NCBI GenBank assembly: GCA_009733715.1
Contig: WMKJ01000019.1
Coordinates: 62,001-126,000 of the forward strand
Source: Herpomyces periplanetae
Lineage: Eukaryota; Ascomycota; Laboulbeniomycetes; Herpomycetales; Herpomycetaceae
DNA: 64,000 nt
Direction: 5' to 3'
Shown: positions 52,465-63,901 of the stretch, piece after piece
Position numbering within the stretch: the stretch's first letter is position 1
Layout: every line of letters begins with the position of its first letter
Notes under the pieces: generated by a model
What the model was told of the DNA's origin: nothing
What the model saw: only the letters and a program-made list of their open reading frames with translations
Database searches by the model: none
Position numbers and translations under genes: made by a program

Positions 52465-52663
52465 AATTTAGAATTAAAAATCAAGTTCTTCTGAAAAATA
52501 ACTACTGGAGTAAACAACCTAAATTTTCTTAAAATTTTACCGTTGCAACAAATATCTTCCACTTACTCAACTCTGGAAAAAATTCCCAAATATACACAAA
52601 TTTCTCCCCATCGCCATTACAGGCATTAGTCATCGGGTATAGAGCATCACGTGGCCTGGACAG

Positions 52664-54255
52664 TTAATCGAGTTCTTCGTGGTCGGTGACATGACTTGTG
52701 GCACGGCGTTTGGGGTTGGCTTCATCAGAGAAATTTTTCTTGCGCTTAATTCCAGATGTTGATGGATGATTTGCAGGTTCATTCATGTGGGAGGTAGAGG
52801 GTTGAGGTTGTGATTCGTCCACGGGTATTCCGGTGTGTGAGTGTTCGAAATTTGTGGGTGATTTTGAACCATCTTCCGACGATGGACCTCCTAAATCATA
52901 TTTAAACCTTTTCTCTTTCGATCTAGCGGACACTATATGTATTTTATTTTAAAACGTCTTGTTAGCCAAAAACATTACAGTTATGTGTGCATATACACGT
53001 CCATGTACATGGGCGTATTTCCACTTACATCGTGAAACATGAAGCATATTCATTTCATGAGATAAATCTACTTCAAGAGGCTCCTCTTTGTCTTCCACAC
53101 TCGAAAAGGAGGGTGTACGGGCTCTTTTTCTGGTTAGGTATAATGAATGATCATCTTCCGATGCTGTTGTAGCGTCGGAACAATGGGAATCGAAAGACCA
53201 TCTTATCTTCTATACACTCAAGTTCAACCCTCACCGTTATCAGATGTATTAGTCACACTTAGAATTACCCTTGAAGATCTAATTAACTTTCAATTAACTG
53301 ACCGTACGGGATTCGCTAGCTGAATCCTCAGAACTAGAATCTGATGAACTACTATGTTCATCATCCATCATTGCCCTTGTATGGCCTAACCTAAAAGCAA
53401 CTCTATACTTTACGTCACTACATTGCTCGTTTATATCGTACGGAAAGATTTCATAAATTACCTTGAATGAAACGGATAATTTTTAGAGATAGCTCCAATA
53501 TGACTACTACTGGCTCCATCTGAGGTACCAGATTCAATATCTCTCTGAGGTTCTGGAGATCTAGTAAGTTTAAATCGAACATTTTCACATTTGCGTGCTT
53601 TACGGGCGATAACATCTCTTATGTTTAGTATGATTTTTACCGGTTTTTTATTCCAGGTATAATTGCATAGATAATAAGTTACGGAAAAGTAAGGAGCAAA
53701 CCTAAGGTCGGATTGTTTTGAGTTTGCAATATATATGTAATGTTTATCTGCAGTTTTGTCAAACTCGTTTAGGCGCACCAATCCTAAAAATTGGGCAATG
53801 CGATCTGGAGCAACTTCATGATCATATACTATTCTTGCACAGTTAGAACTGTCAGGGTTAAATACTAAATACTCAAGTCGAATTTTGAAAAGTATAAACC
53901 TTTATAATGTACTTTTGCATCATCAGTAAGTCCCCAGAGGCTCTTTTTGCGGTGAGTGAATTTGTTAAAGTAAAGATGGTTGCAAATTTTCTCCTAAAAA
54001 ACAAAGTCCAAGTAAGATTTAGGCTTAAAATAATGTTATTCAAACTTTTTGATACCAAATCCTGTAAATACATACTCTAGGTTCTTCAAACACGTAAATT
54101 AATTTGTAGAAACCTCGAATGCATATCTCGTGATACGTTCCTGGGTCATTTTCATACTCTATTTGTATTAAAAAAGATTCCGTGACGCGATATAAGGCAT
54201 GGGTAAAATACCGTCCCAGTGAAATAGCACAGATCAACCCTAAAAATATTTGCAT
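52664..54255 (-). CDS. putative secreted orphan protein, six exons
   Basis: I do not recognise this gene. Six exons, 54255-54076, 53993-53900, 53783-53462, 53390-53303, 53209-53029 and 52932-52664, join through GT-AG sites with matching phases to 377 residues ending at a TAG-type stop. The start MQIFLGLICAISLGRYFTHA looks like a signal peptide. Residues 20-165 seem folded and beta-rich, with cysteines: YHEICIRGFYKLIYVFEEP, KICNHLYFNKFTHRKKSLWG and FAPYFSVTYYLCNYTW. From about 185 it becomes disordered: a Ser/Asp/Glu tract (DDEHSSSSDSSSEDSASES), then basic clusters (LTRKRARTPS, GIKRKKNFSDEANPKRRATS). Donors GTTTAT and GTCAGT are atypical. The locus is more AT-rich than its neighbours. Alternative: two genes, or a decayed one; the six-fold phase agreement argues against decay. 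Confidence 0.6.
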
Positions 54256-54587
54256 AGCTAAAACCAACGCTGAAAAAAAATCGCAAGCTACAATTCATAA
54301 CTTACTTCCTCCGAAAACGTAGTACTTTAATACTCCAAAGTAGCCTTAACAAATATGCTATGCTATTGTAAGGGCGCCTTGAACAAACATGCTTATTATC
54401 CTTTCCCCTCCCCAAAACCTTGCAGCCTTGACCAAGGAAATTACCTTGCTACTTAGAATCTTGCCTGTCAAAACTACTGCCCTTTTGAATTTATGTTTAA
54501 AGCATAAAATTCCCAATATTTGGTAAAAGTAAATACGTAATTTAAAGCATACAAAATTCGTGGCCTAATGTGAGCATAAAATAATCT
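54256..54587. promoter_or_regulatory. upstream region of the orphan secreted-protein gene
   Basis: 332 bp of AT-rich sequence between the alanine aminotransferase stop and the orphan gene's start, both on the minus strand. No motif stands out. Confidence 0.4.
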
Positions 54588-56205
54588 TCATGTATACGTT
54601 TGCCAAAATTGTGTATGAAAGTTCTTCAGTCTTTCAATCCACTCCATTCCCGATGCAAGAAACGTAGTTCGAAAGTGTTGTGTCCCATTCAACTGTCCAA
54701 ATCCACTTCCCGGCACAACACATATTCCCGTTCCGTCCAGCAGCTTTATACAGTAAAATTCATCGGGGACTCTTCCTTCCTTTTCGGCAGCTTCAATCGC
54801 TTTTAACGGCAAGTTCAAAGAAGGAAACAGGTACATTGCGCCCTATTTGGAATAGGAAGTCATCAGTTGCGCCCTTGCAGTTTCAATCGGAATATTTGGT
54901 TTAACTAGTACTTACCGCAGGAGATTGACATTCAATTCCGGGCAATTGTTTAAACAAAGTATAAAGAGCTGTAGCTTTATCATGCAGATCTTGCTTGATT
55001 TCATTATATTCTTTTATGTATAAGGGGTAACTTTCATCACCTTCCCGGGGTGGATTTACCATTAATTCCACCAAGCATTGTCCAATTACGGATGAGCATA
55101 ATTGAATAGTTAACAATTTTACTAATTGTTCTTCAACTTTTTCATCCAATCCAACTACTTCCATATACCCTCCACGATGACCACATTCTCCAATCATTCC
55201 TTTACTTATACTATGAAGTGATATTAATTCAATAAACTTATATCTTGATCCCGATTCCCCTTCTTCTTGTTGAAGAAGTCTTAAAACTCGTTTAAATGAT
55301 GTAAATACACCCTGAAATATGTTTTCCTGATAAACTTCATCCGCCACTATCACTAGAGTTTCCCGGGCAGCTAACTCTATGATATCGCGTATATTGTCTT
55401 CTGAAAGATTTGATCCCGTCGGATTTCCCGGGTTTATCACTACTAAACATCTAACCTCCACTCCGGATTTTCTTGCTTCTTCTAAACTTCTTTGAATATC
55501 TGACACGTTAACACTCCACCCACTACTTTCTTCCAAGTAATACGGTACTGCATGAGCATTTAACAATGTTAATGTTGCCGAATACAGAGGATATTGTGGA
55601 AATGGGATCAATACGCCTATATTCGAATTTGCACATATCAAATTAAACGTTACGTGAACCGCTGCTGATGCTCCATTAGTTAAAAATATGTTCTTCACAT
55701 TTGCCGGAAATTTATCTCTACGCTCAATAAACTTTGCAACACTTTCCCGTACTATATGCGACCCACGGCACACACTATAAGCTCCCACGCTTCCCACGTC
55801 ATTCAGCAACCGTTTAGCCCTTTCAATCACATCTTTTTTATATCCCAAATTTTCCATCAAAACCTTATCATGAATAAGTAGTTCCGGATACTCCAATAAA
55901 CTTGCAACTTGTCGAAAAAATGTCAACGGCTTCTGTCCTAGTTGCTGTGGATTCCCAATATTTGCCGATACAACTTTGTCAAACCCCAACTTTTCCTTCA
56001 CTTCTTTATTTCCATCCGTCAGAGCTTGTCTATACATTTCACTGCGCGTCGCTAGTTCCCCTCGTATCGCGTATTGTGCTTTAACCACATTTCGATTAAT
56101 ATTGGAAATTGATAAACATCTTTTTCCTTGCACGCCACCCCCATTTCCTTTATCTTTGCTCACTTTATCTCCATATTTATTTTCCATTTTGTTCTTCAAT
56201 AACAT
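54588..56205 (-). CDS. ALT1: alanine aminotransferase (PLP, class I)
   Basis: Two exons, 56205-54916 and 54842-54588, give 514 residues. The enzyme exchanges amino groups between alanine and 2-oxoglutarate. Family blocks include VKAQYAIRGELATRSEMYRQ near residue 40, ANIGNPQQLGQKPLTFFRQV, GAYSVCRGSHIVRESVAKFI, NGASAAVHV, LVVINPGNPTGSNLSEDNI and VADEVYQENIF. The PLP lysine is in HSISKGMIGECGHRGGYMEV, about residue 335. The second exon starts exactly at GAMYLFPSLNLP, the conserved post-splice block, and includes GICVVPGSGFGQ. The N-terminal 30 residues are Lys/Gly-rich and unconserved. A second in-frame Met at about residue 7 could be used. The symbol is by family; mitochondrial or cytosolic location is not decidable. 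Confidence 0.92.
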
Positions 56206-56596
56206 CACTATCTCTTCCTATTTTTATACTATCCTTCTGCATCTGTACATCTCTCCCTCCATCCCCGTTAAATTTATACTTTTGCTTACTAACCACATTG
56301 TTACTTAGTCAGCTTTTGCTTACTTATCGCCCTTTCTTTGGAAAAAAGTTCATCATCAGTGACGAGAAAATTTATTCCCAACGCGGAAAATTAACCAATT
56401 TTATTCTCTTCTTCTTCATATCATTCCACAATGTCTTCCTCTTACTACAAATTTTTTTTACCCAATTCATATTTTTCGTGTAAATTACTTCATTCCTCCT
56501 TAAACTCGTCCCTAAGGTATCCTTAAACTTTTTTTCCCCGTCCTTTTGTTCTAAGCTCCACCACTTACCCGCAGCCTTTTTCCCCAAACCCCCGGT
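56206..56596. promoter_or_regulatory. divergent promoter, ALT / FLX1
   Basis: 391 bp between divergent starts, rich in C/T on the + strand, that is, on the FLX1 side. No gene; overlapping short frames on both strands look compositional. Confidence 0.45.
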
Positions 56597-57812
56597 ATGA
56601 TCTCTTCTTCTGTTATCGACGCTTGCTCGGGATTTGTGGCCGGCCTTATAACCACCATACTTGCACATCCATTGGATTTAATTAAAGTTCGCCTACAATG
56701 TACGTCCCTCCACTTCTTATTCTTTATATTCATCCTTACTAACTCATGTCCAAGTAAACCAATCTAACCTTTCCTCCTGGAAATTGTCCCGTCAAATCTT
56801 TCACGATATACTCTATGATAATTGTACTAACCGGGATACCTTACCCTTACGCATAAGTCGATTGTATCGTGGCCTGACTCCAAACATCATTGGAAATTCT
56901 TTGAGCTGGGGTCTCTACTTTTCCAGGTGTGTTTTCCAATTCCCTTCTCTCCCCCCCACTACCCATTTTACGCCACACATTCATGCCCATATGTTTACGT
57001 AGTCGGCCTAAAGTTATGGTTTATTTAAAGATTTTATGTCACATCGCTTGTCTGATCGTGGAAAATCTCTCAAGTCAACGGATTTCTTCCTGGCTTCTGG
57101 CCTCGCAGGTTCGTTACCTTTGTCCCACTCTGCTACTCAGAAATTGCTTGCCTATTAATCCCCACATGCTCCGCCCACAGGCTTGTTCACCGCTATCTTG
57201 ACAAATCCTATCTGGGTCTTAAAGACTCATATCCTCGCTACCCAACGAAATTCTCCCGGCTCTTACCGCACGTTCTACCATGGTTTTTCTACAATATGGC
57301 AACAGGAAGGTTTCGGCGGCTTTTTTCACGGTTTAACACCTTCCCTCCTCACCGTAGGCTACGGAGCTCTTCAGTTCGTCATTTATGAAGAGTTAAAACG
57401 ATGGCGCATTGCCTCATCGTTATCTCATCTTGGTTCAAGTGACTTTCTTCTCGCTAGCGCTCTAGCCAAAATATCTGCTGGTTGTATAACTTATCCCCTC
57501 CAAGTTATTCGGTCTCGTATGCAATACGCTTCATTTTCCCAAAATCTTCGCCTTTCCGGCTTAACATGTGATTTTGATGCCAACCACACTGAATCCATTA
57601 CCCGGATTGTTAAACATATATGGAAAACTGAGCGAATTAAAGGCTTTTATCGAGGGTAAGTTTTGTATTTTTTATTATAAACGTTCCGCACTAATCAAGC
57701 GTGTAGCCTGTGTCCAAATATTGCCCGTGTACTTCCGTCTACCTGTGTCACATTTGTCGTGTTTGAGAATATGCGTCTTATACTACAAAACATGTACATG
57801 GAACAATCATGA
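56597..57812 (+). CDS. FLX1: mitochondrial carrier, FAD/folate transporter Flx1-type
   Basis: Five exons, 56597-56699, 56755-56926, 57014-57108, 57181-57655 and 57707-57812, join to 316 residues. Flx1-type carriers move FAD or folate across the mitochondrial inner membrane. The three carrier repeats each show the signature: HPLDLIKVRLQ (repeat 1), TNPIWVLKTHILA (repeat 2, whose Trp is characteristic of the folate/FAD/pyrimidine-nucleotide branch) and YPLQVIRSRMQ (repeat 3). ISRLYRGLTPNIIGNSLSWG and FYRGLCPNIARVLPSTCVTF match the second halves of repeats. Introns are 55, 87, 72 and 51 nt, among the shortest here; two end in AAG. All phases agree. A folate rather than an FAD substrate cannot be excluded. 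Confidence 0.93.
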
Positions 57813-58073
57813 GCTATACCAATGGCTAATAACTCTGGTTAATTGGCAAACCAGGCATTTTCCCATAATCTTTACTGTACAAGCATCATTTGTCACACAT
57901 TTTACCGGAACATTCAATCGGCTTATTCCATATTAACCGTCCATGATATACGTTACAAAGTGGGTAGAGATCAGTTCTTGTGAGGCGTGTAGGGCTGAAT
58001 ATTTATGCTATACTGGAATATACAGTTTGGCTAACAGTAGTATTTTAAAAGTTACCGGTAGTATGAATTACCA

Positions 58074-59271
58074 TTAAGTGTTATTTGATGACATGGGTTT
58101 AGGAGGCGATATCAATGATCCCCGTGAGCGGGATTTGGATTTTGGCAGCGAAATTGATTCGGGGATGTATCGGGTTGGAGGAAGAGTCTGGAAGTCCGGT
58201 TTAGGCGGCAAGCCGCCATCGAGATACACAGGTAACTCCATGGTGTAAGAATTGTTGGAGTTGGAAGGGGCTATGGAACTAGTTTCAACACTTTTCATGT
58301 AAGGGATTTGACTGTGAATATGATCGGGTACGGGAGTTTGGGCGTATGATTGAGTAGGCGTATTAATTTGGCTGTTGACGGGTGGAAAATAGCAAGGCTT
58401 AGGATTCGGAATGTCTTGGAGAGACGGTGTAACTGCACGTTGCATGCTGAAACGGGTGGTCGCAGAGCTAGCATTACTCAAATCGGACAAGCGCGGGGAT
58501 TGTCCATATTTTTGATGGTTGCCCTGTCGAATGTAGGATATGTCAATTTTGGGATGAGTTCGTTTTCGCAGGATTCGTACGCCGTGAAAAAGGGTGGCGA
58601 CGAGAAATATAAGTCTGAATGGAAGAATGTACGGTAGTGGACTCAGTAATGCATTTCGTATGTTGTACAAGGATGAAAAAGGAGGGGGAGATACATACGC
58701 ATTAACGAAGCTTAAACTTAACAAAGCTAAATTAAGGACTTCGCAGGTAAACAGGCGGGGGAGGAGGCTCGAATAGCATCGGAAGCGCATTAGAAACCCT
58801 TCGGAATTCTGGGACGGGATACTGGTTGATTTAAGTGCAAGCGGTAGCAAAGCAGCAACAGAAAGGGCGAACCAGCAACTCTGTGAGAAGATAGGTGTTA
58901 ATATATACGGTTACAAGGGTAAGTGTCTGCGTAACATGTAAAAAACTTACGCAGTTTATGGAATTTAGAACCAAGGTTATATAGTGAGAATGAATAGAAG
59001 AGCGTTGGCAGAAGACCAGAGTCGCGGAAGTGAGTAATGAGAGAGAGCACTAGACAGTAACAAGGGAAGTGTGAAGTGTGAGCGTGAGTAAGGATACACT
59101 GTAATATTTCGTACTTACGAAGGCCAGAGTAATTTTGAAGATGAGAGCATTTCTCAGCGGTGTACTGGTAATAAAGATGACAGTGAGCGCAGCAGTGGCA
59201 AGGAGAAACAAAGTTTGGATAGAAATAATGAGTATTTGCCAGCGCGTTAATGCTGAAAATACGTTCCCCAT
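58074..59271 (-). CDS. polytopic membrane protein of unknown function
   Basis: Three exons, 59271-59119, 59049-58951 and 58880-58074, join in phase 0 to 352 residues. I do not recognise it. Hydrophobic segments appear at about residues 12-34 (ILIISIQTLFLLATAALTVI), 43-65 (FKITLAFCSLSLLTSATLVF), 75-103 (SCWFALSVAALLPLAL), 121-140 (CEVLNLALLSLSFVNAYV) and 158-180 (LPFRLIFLVATLFHGVRIL). After that a polar tail of about 170 residues, rich in Pro, Ser and Asn, ends in KSRSRGSLISPPKPMSSNNT. The architecture suggests a fungal plasma-membrane protein with a cytosolic tail. Without the CCG loop of tetraspanins, Pls1 is unlikely. The middle exon (99 nt) is supported only by frame and splice sites. Confidence 0.6.
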
Positions 59272-60016
59272 TATGGAAGACTGTCGATCAGCGTCAGCGT
59301 CAGCGGTTGAGTCTGTATGTGCGGCATGAATTGTCAACGGGAATTGTATCAATGTGGGATTCAATGTGAGTCTATGGCATACGATAGTTAATTGACAAAT
59401 TTACGCTGATTTACTTTATCCCTGGGCCCCGTTAATGTTGATTTACCACGTACTATACGCTTAATTTCACTCCCCTTCAGGGCTGATTATTACTGTCTAT
59501 ACGTGATCCATGTGACGTAGTGTGTGAGAAGAGTTTCTTGGGCTTGGGTTAACCCGACAGACCAAAGTTTTGTTTCGGCTTGAAAAGTTTTACATAGTGT
59601 CGTCCATCATTACGCTACCGTATTATTTTTTCCCAAGGTACAAAAACCTTCTAGAAACCGAAGACGGGCCCCCTTTCCCCGCAACATAACAAATGACGAG
59701 ACGAGATGAGGTACATAATGAAACAGGAAGGAACTTACTACCTTGGATAAATGGGACGAGACGAGGTACCGCTTAAACTCGGCAAGAGGAGATGATGAGA
59801 TGTAGCAAATGGGGAAAGTACAAGATGGTTACGTCACACAGTCGGCATTATTATATTGGGAGTGGGAAGGAGTTAGTTCAAGTATAAAAAGGTTACATGG
59901 GTACGTTTATAGGAAAGTTGAAGTAGTGGAAGCGTTTGAAGGAAGTATTATCATTAGCATGGGTGAGGTGAATTAAGTTATTTATAAAGCAACAGAGCTC
60001 GTACGGAAGATCTAAG
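59272..60016. promoter_or_regulatory. divergent region, membrane protein / PDH1
   Basis: 745 bp without a gene. Purine-rich GACGAGACGAGATGAGG-type repeats appear at 59695-59770 (+ strand), and a TATA element lies at 59883-59891. Confidence 0.5.
59883..59891 (+). promoter_or_regulatory. TATA box candidate of PDH1
   Basis: TATAAAAAG lies 126 bp upstream of the PDH1 ATG, in a region otherwise of mixed composition. It is the cleanest TATA-like element I saw before any start in the window. Confidence 0.5.
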
Positions 60017-61744
60017 ATGATCTGGTTTAACATTTACTCAAACTACGCGTCGTTGGGTCGTATAAGTCTACGATATAACAGAGTTTGTACAGGATTTAAG
60101 GCTAGACTGCACCACGGTACAGCAGCGGGCTTTGGAATACAGAAGGGAAGAGAAAGTTATGAGGGACGAAAGTCGGGGAATAAAGGGTTTAAATTATTAA
60201 CAGTTGGATCATCAGAGTCAAGGAATTTTGCAACCACAGGCCACCACATGGCGGGGGGGGTGAAGGTACCGAGTACGGCTGTAGGAGTTAAAGACTTCGA
60301 TGAAGAAATTGTTAGCGTGGCAAATTATGTTCACGATTATACAGTAAAAAGTTCAGTAGCATTTGATACGGCGCGGTATGTACTACTGGATTCGCTGGGT
60401 TGCGCTTTCAAGGCACTGGAATTTCCGCAGTGTACACGATTACTTGGACCTATCGTACCCGATACGATTGTTCCTAATGGAGCACGTGTTCCAGGCACCG
60501 GATACATACTCGATCCGGTGAATGCGGCATTTAACGTGGGAGCAATGATACGATGGCTTGACTTTAACGATTGCTGGTTAGCGGCGGAATGGGGCCATCC
60601 ATCGGATAATTTGGGAGCTATACTAGCCGTAGCGGATTGGATAACACGGTCTAATCGAGCGGGTGTCAAAGTGGGACGTGGAAAGGTTCTGAAGGTCAAG
60701 GACGTTTTAACAGCGATGATTAAAGCTCACGAAATTCAAGGGTGTATGGCACTTGAGAACAGCTTTAATAAAGTTGGCCTTGATCATGTTGTACTGGTTA
60801 AGGTAGCTTCGACGGCAGTGGTATCGGATTTACTTGGATTGGATAAATTACAGACATGCTTTGCAATTTCTCAAGCATGGTGTGACGGTCAAAGTTTACG
60901 AACGTATAGACACACCCCTAATACGATGAGCCGAAAGAGTTGGGCAGCGGGAGATGCGTGTGAGAAAGCCGTTAACCTTTGCCTAAAGGTATGCAAAGGT
61001 GAGCAGGGCATGCCATCGGTACTTAGTACACCGGTATGGGGGTTTTATGATGTTTGCTTCAAGGGGAAACCCTTTCGATTCCAACGTCCTTACGGAACGT
61101 ATGTGATGGAGAATGTGCTATTCAAAGTATCGTATCCGGCGGAGTTTCATTCACAAACGGCAATTGAAGCAGCTAAACGAATTAATGAGATGCTCAAAGC
61201 CAAGGGAAAGTCGGCATCAGATATAGAATCGGTAGTTAACCGTACGCATGAAGCATGTATACGAATTATCGATAAACAGACTAAACCGATGCAAAATTAT
61301 GCAGATCGAGATCATTGTGTGCAGTACATGATAGCCACGATGCTGGTATTTGACAGGTTAACGGCCAATGATTATACGGACGATTCAGAAGCGGCAAATA
61401 GTGAATTGGTGGAGTCACTACGTCGGCGCATTAAGTGCGTAGAAGACAAGCAGTTTACACAGGATTATCATGATCCTGAGAAACGAACTATACCGAATGC
61501 GCTAACGGTGACATTAAAATCGGGAGAAGTGTTACCGGAAGTTATGGTTGAAGCACCGCTCGGACATCGTACAAGACGGGAAGAGGCCAAGGGTGTGATA
61601 TTACGCAAATTTCACCATCATATAGCGCAACACTTTCCCGAAGCTCATATCCAACGGATCCTGGACTTGACGTCGGATCAGGCTAGGTTGGAAAGTATGG
61701 ATGTAGATACATTCGTTGACTTGTTTGTAAAAAGGGATGAGTAA
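60017..61744 (+). CDS. PDH1: 2-methylcitrate dehydratase (MmgE/PrpD family)
   Basis: A single exon encodes 575 residues. The enzyme dehydrates 2-methylcitrate in the mitochondrial methylcitrate cycle for propionyl-CoA disposal. The first 75 residues are Arg/Gly/Ser-rich, with almost no acid (MIWFNIYSNYASLGRISLRY start), as in a mitochondrial presequence. The fold begins at FDEEIVSVANYVHDYTVKSS. Family blocks are TARYVLLDSLGCAFKALEFP, VNAAFNVGAMIRWLDFNDCW, WGHPSDNLGAILAVADW (His and Asp of the active site), TPNTMSRKSWAAGDACEKAV and VSYPAEFHSQTAIEAAKRI, then RDHCVQYMIATML. Length matches fungal homologues. URA3 begins 97 bp after its stop, on the same strand. Confidence 0.95.
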   Translation: MIWFNIYSNYASLGRISLRYNRVCTGFKARLHHGTAAGFGIQKGRESYEGRKSGNKGFKLLTVGSSESRNFATTGHHMAGGVKVPSTAVGVKDFDEEIVSVANYVHDYTVKSSVAFDTARYVLLDSLGCAFKALEFPQCTRLLGPIVPDTIVPNGARVPGTGYILDPVNAAFNVGAMIRWLDFNDCWLAAEWGHPSDNLGAILAVADWITRSNRAGVKVGRGKVLKVKDVLTAMIKAHEIQGCMALENSFNKVGLDHVVLVKVASTAVVSDLLGLDKLQTCFAISQAWCDGQSLRTYRHTPNTMSRKSWAAGDACEKAVNLCLKVCKGEQGMPSVLSTPVWGFYDVCFKGKPFRFQRPYGTYVMENVLFKVSYPAEFHSQTAIEAAKRINEMLKAKGKSASDIESVVNRTHEACIRIIDKQTKPMQNYADRDHCVQYMIATMLVFDRLTANDYTDDSEAANSELVESLRRRIKCVEDKQFTQDYHDPEKRTIPNALTVTLKSGEVLPEVMVEAPLGHRTRREEAKGVILRKFHHHIAQHFPEAHIQRILDLTSDQARLESMDVDTFVDLFVKRDE

Positions 61745-61840
61745 GGTGTAGACAATCGTAGGTTAATTGTTTGTCGAGATAGTTTAATAAACACATTCGC
61801 ACGCACGCACCAGCAAAGATTCGGTGTTTGAAGCGCAGTA

Positions 61841-62752
61841 ATGAAGCGAGTAGCAGAGCTCCGGTTCGAGGAGAGAGCCAAATTAACGGGAACGCACGGT
61901 ATGGCTAAACAGATATTTGAGATAATGGTTAGCAAACGAAGCAATTTATGCGTAGCAGCCGATGTGAGTACGGTTGAAGAAATCATATGTTTAGCACAGC
62001 GGGTGGGGCCGTACGTGTGTGCGATAAAAGTTCACGTTGATACACTTGACGATTTTACGCTGGATCGTATGTACCGATTACGTGGTATTGCCCGACAGCA
62101 TAATTTTTTAATATTTGAAGATCGAAAATTTGCGGATATCGGTACTACGGTGACACGACAGTTAACCCACGGTGTACATCGTATTGCTAGGTGGGCCGAT
62201 CTAGTTAACGCGCACATTATATCGGGACCAGATATAGTGACAGCAATAGCAAAAGTTGCGACACATGTACGTCACCTTGGGCATGATGATACAAGTGAAC
62301 CGCGAGACCTAGGTTTACTCTTGATAGCTAGTATGTCAAGTCGAGAAAATTTATTCAGTCCAGCGTACGCGGAAGCGTGTAAGAATATAGCGAGACAACA
62401 TCGTGAGATTGTTGTAGGATTTATTGCTCAAAGTCCTATGAATGAATTGGCCGATTCAAATTTTATCGTTTTTACACCAGGCGTGAAATTTGCTGATCCA
62501 GACGCTGCTGATGAAGTTGAATCAAGTAATCGTACGGATACCAGCACGGTCTGCTCGGGCTCGGATCACCTCGGTCAACAGTATCGAACACCGCATTATG
62601 TCGTTATGGTTGAAGAAGCCGATGTAATAATTGTCGGGCGCGGGATAGTCGAGGCAACAAATATCGAAGAAACGGCGGGGCGATACCGTGATGAAGCGTG
62701 GAAGGCTTATTTAGCTCGGGTTCACGATAGTACTAGGGTAACGTGTGAATAA
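61841..62752 (+). CDS. URA3: orotidine 5'-phosphate decarboxylase
   Basis: A single exon encodes 303 residues. The enzyme makes UMP from OMP, the last step of pyrimidine synthesis. The catalytic array is in FLIFEDRKFADIGTTVTRQL, with Asp94, Lys96 and Asp99 of the charge network. Other blocks are NLCVAADVSTVEEIICLAQR, CAIKVHVDTLDDF, ADLVNAHIISGPDIVTAIAK, GLLLIASMSSRENLFSPAYA, VGFIAQSPMNELADSNFIVF, TPGV and DHLGQQYRTPHYVV, then DVIIVGRGI. An Asp/Ser/Thr-rich loop (about 225-243, SSNRTDTSTVCSGSD) is longer than in S. cerevisiae. The gene starts 97 bp after PDH1 and converges on CFIm25. Confidence 0.97.
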   Translation: MKRVAELRFEERAKLTGTHGMAKQIFEIMVSKRSNLCVAADVSTVEEIICLAQRVGPYVCAIKVHVDTLDDFTLDRMYRLRGIARQHNFLIFEDRKFADIGTTVTRQLTHGVHRIARWADLVNAHIISGPDIVTAIAKVATHVRHLGHDDTSEPRDLGLLLIASMSSRENLFSPAYAEACKNIARQHREIVVGFIAQSPMNELADSNFIVFTPGVKFADPDAADEVESSNRTDTSTVCSGSDHLGQQYRTPHYVVMVEEADVIIVGRGIVEATNIEETAGRYRDEAWKAYLARVHDSTRVTCE

Positions 62753-62953
62753 TGGTATGGATTGGTTAAAGATTAAAAGTGGGAAACGAAGTGTAGTGCT
62801 ACTAGGGAAAACGGGTTGGAAAGAGGTCGACTACTACACTGGATATAAACGGGTGTATAGGATTGTTGGTAGAGGAATGAGAAGAATGAGTTGTAAAAGA
62901 GCGCACGTAGCGGTTTCCATCCAAGATAAAGTGTAAAATGATTAACGATTTAG

Positions 62954-63901
<948 letters not shown>

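Noticed and set aside
53462-54255. Resemblance of the orphan protein to parasite secreted-domain families
   Set aside because: Only a general impression from short aromatic/Lys-rich stretches; no diagnostic motif could be aligned.
58074-59271. Tetraspanin Pls1, which would partner NoxB
   Set aside because: No Cys-Cys-Gly loop, too many hydrophobic segments and a long tail.
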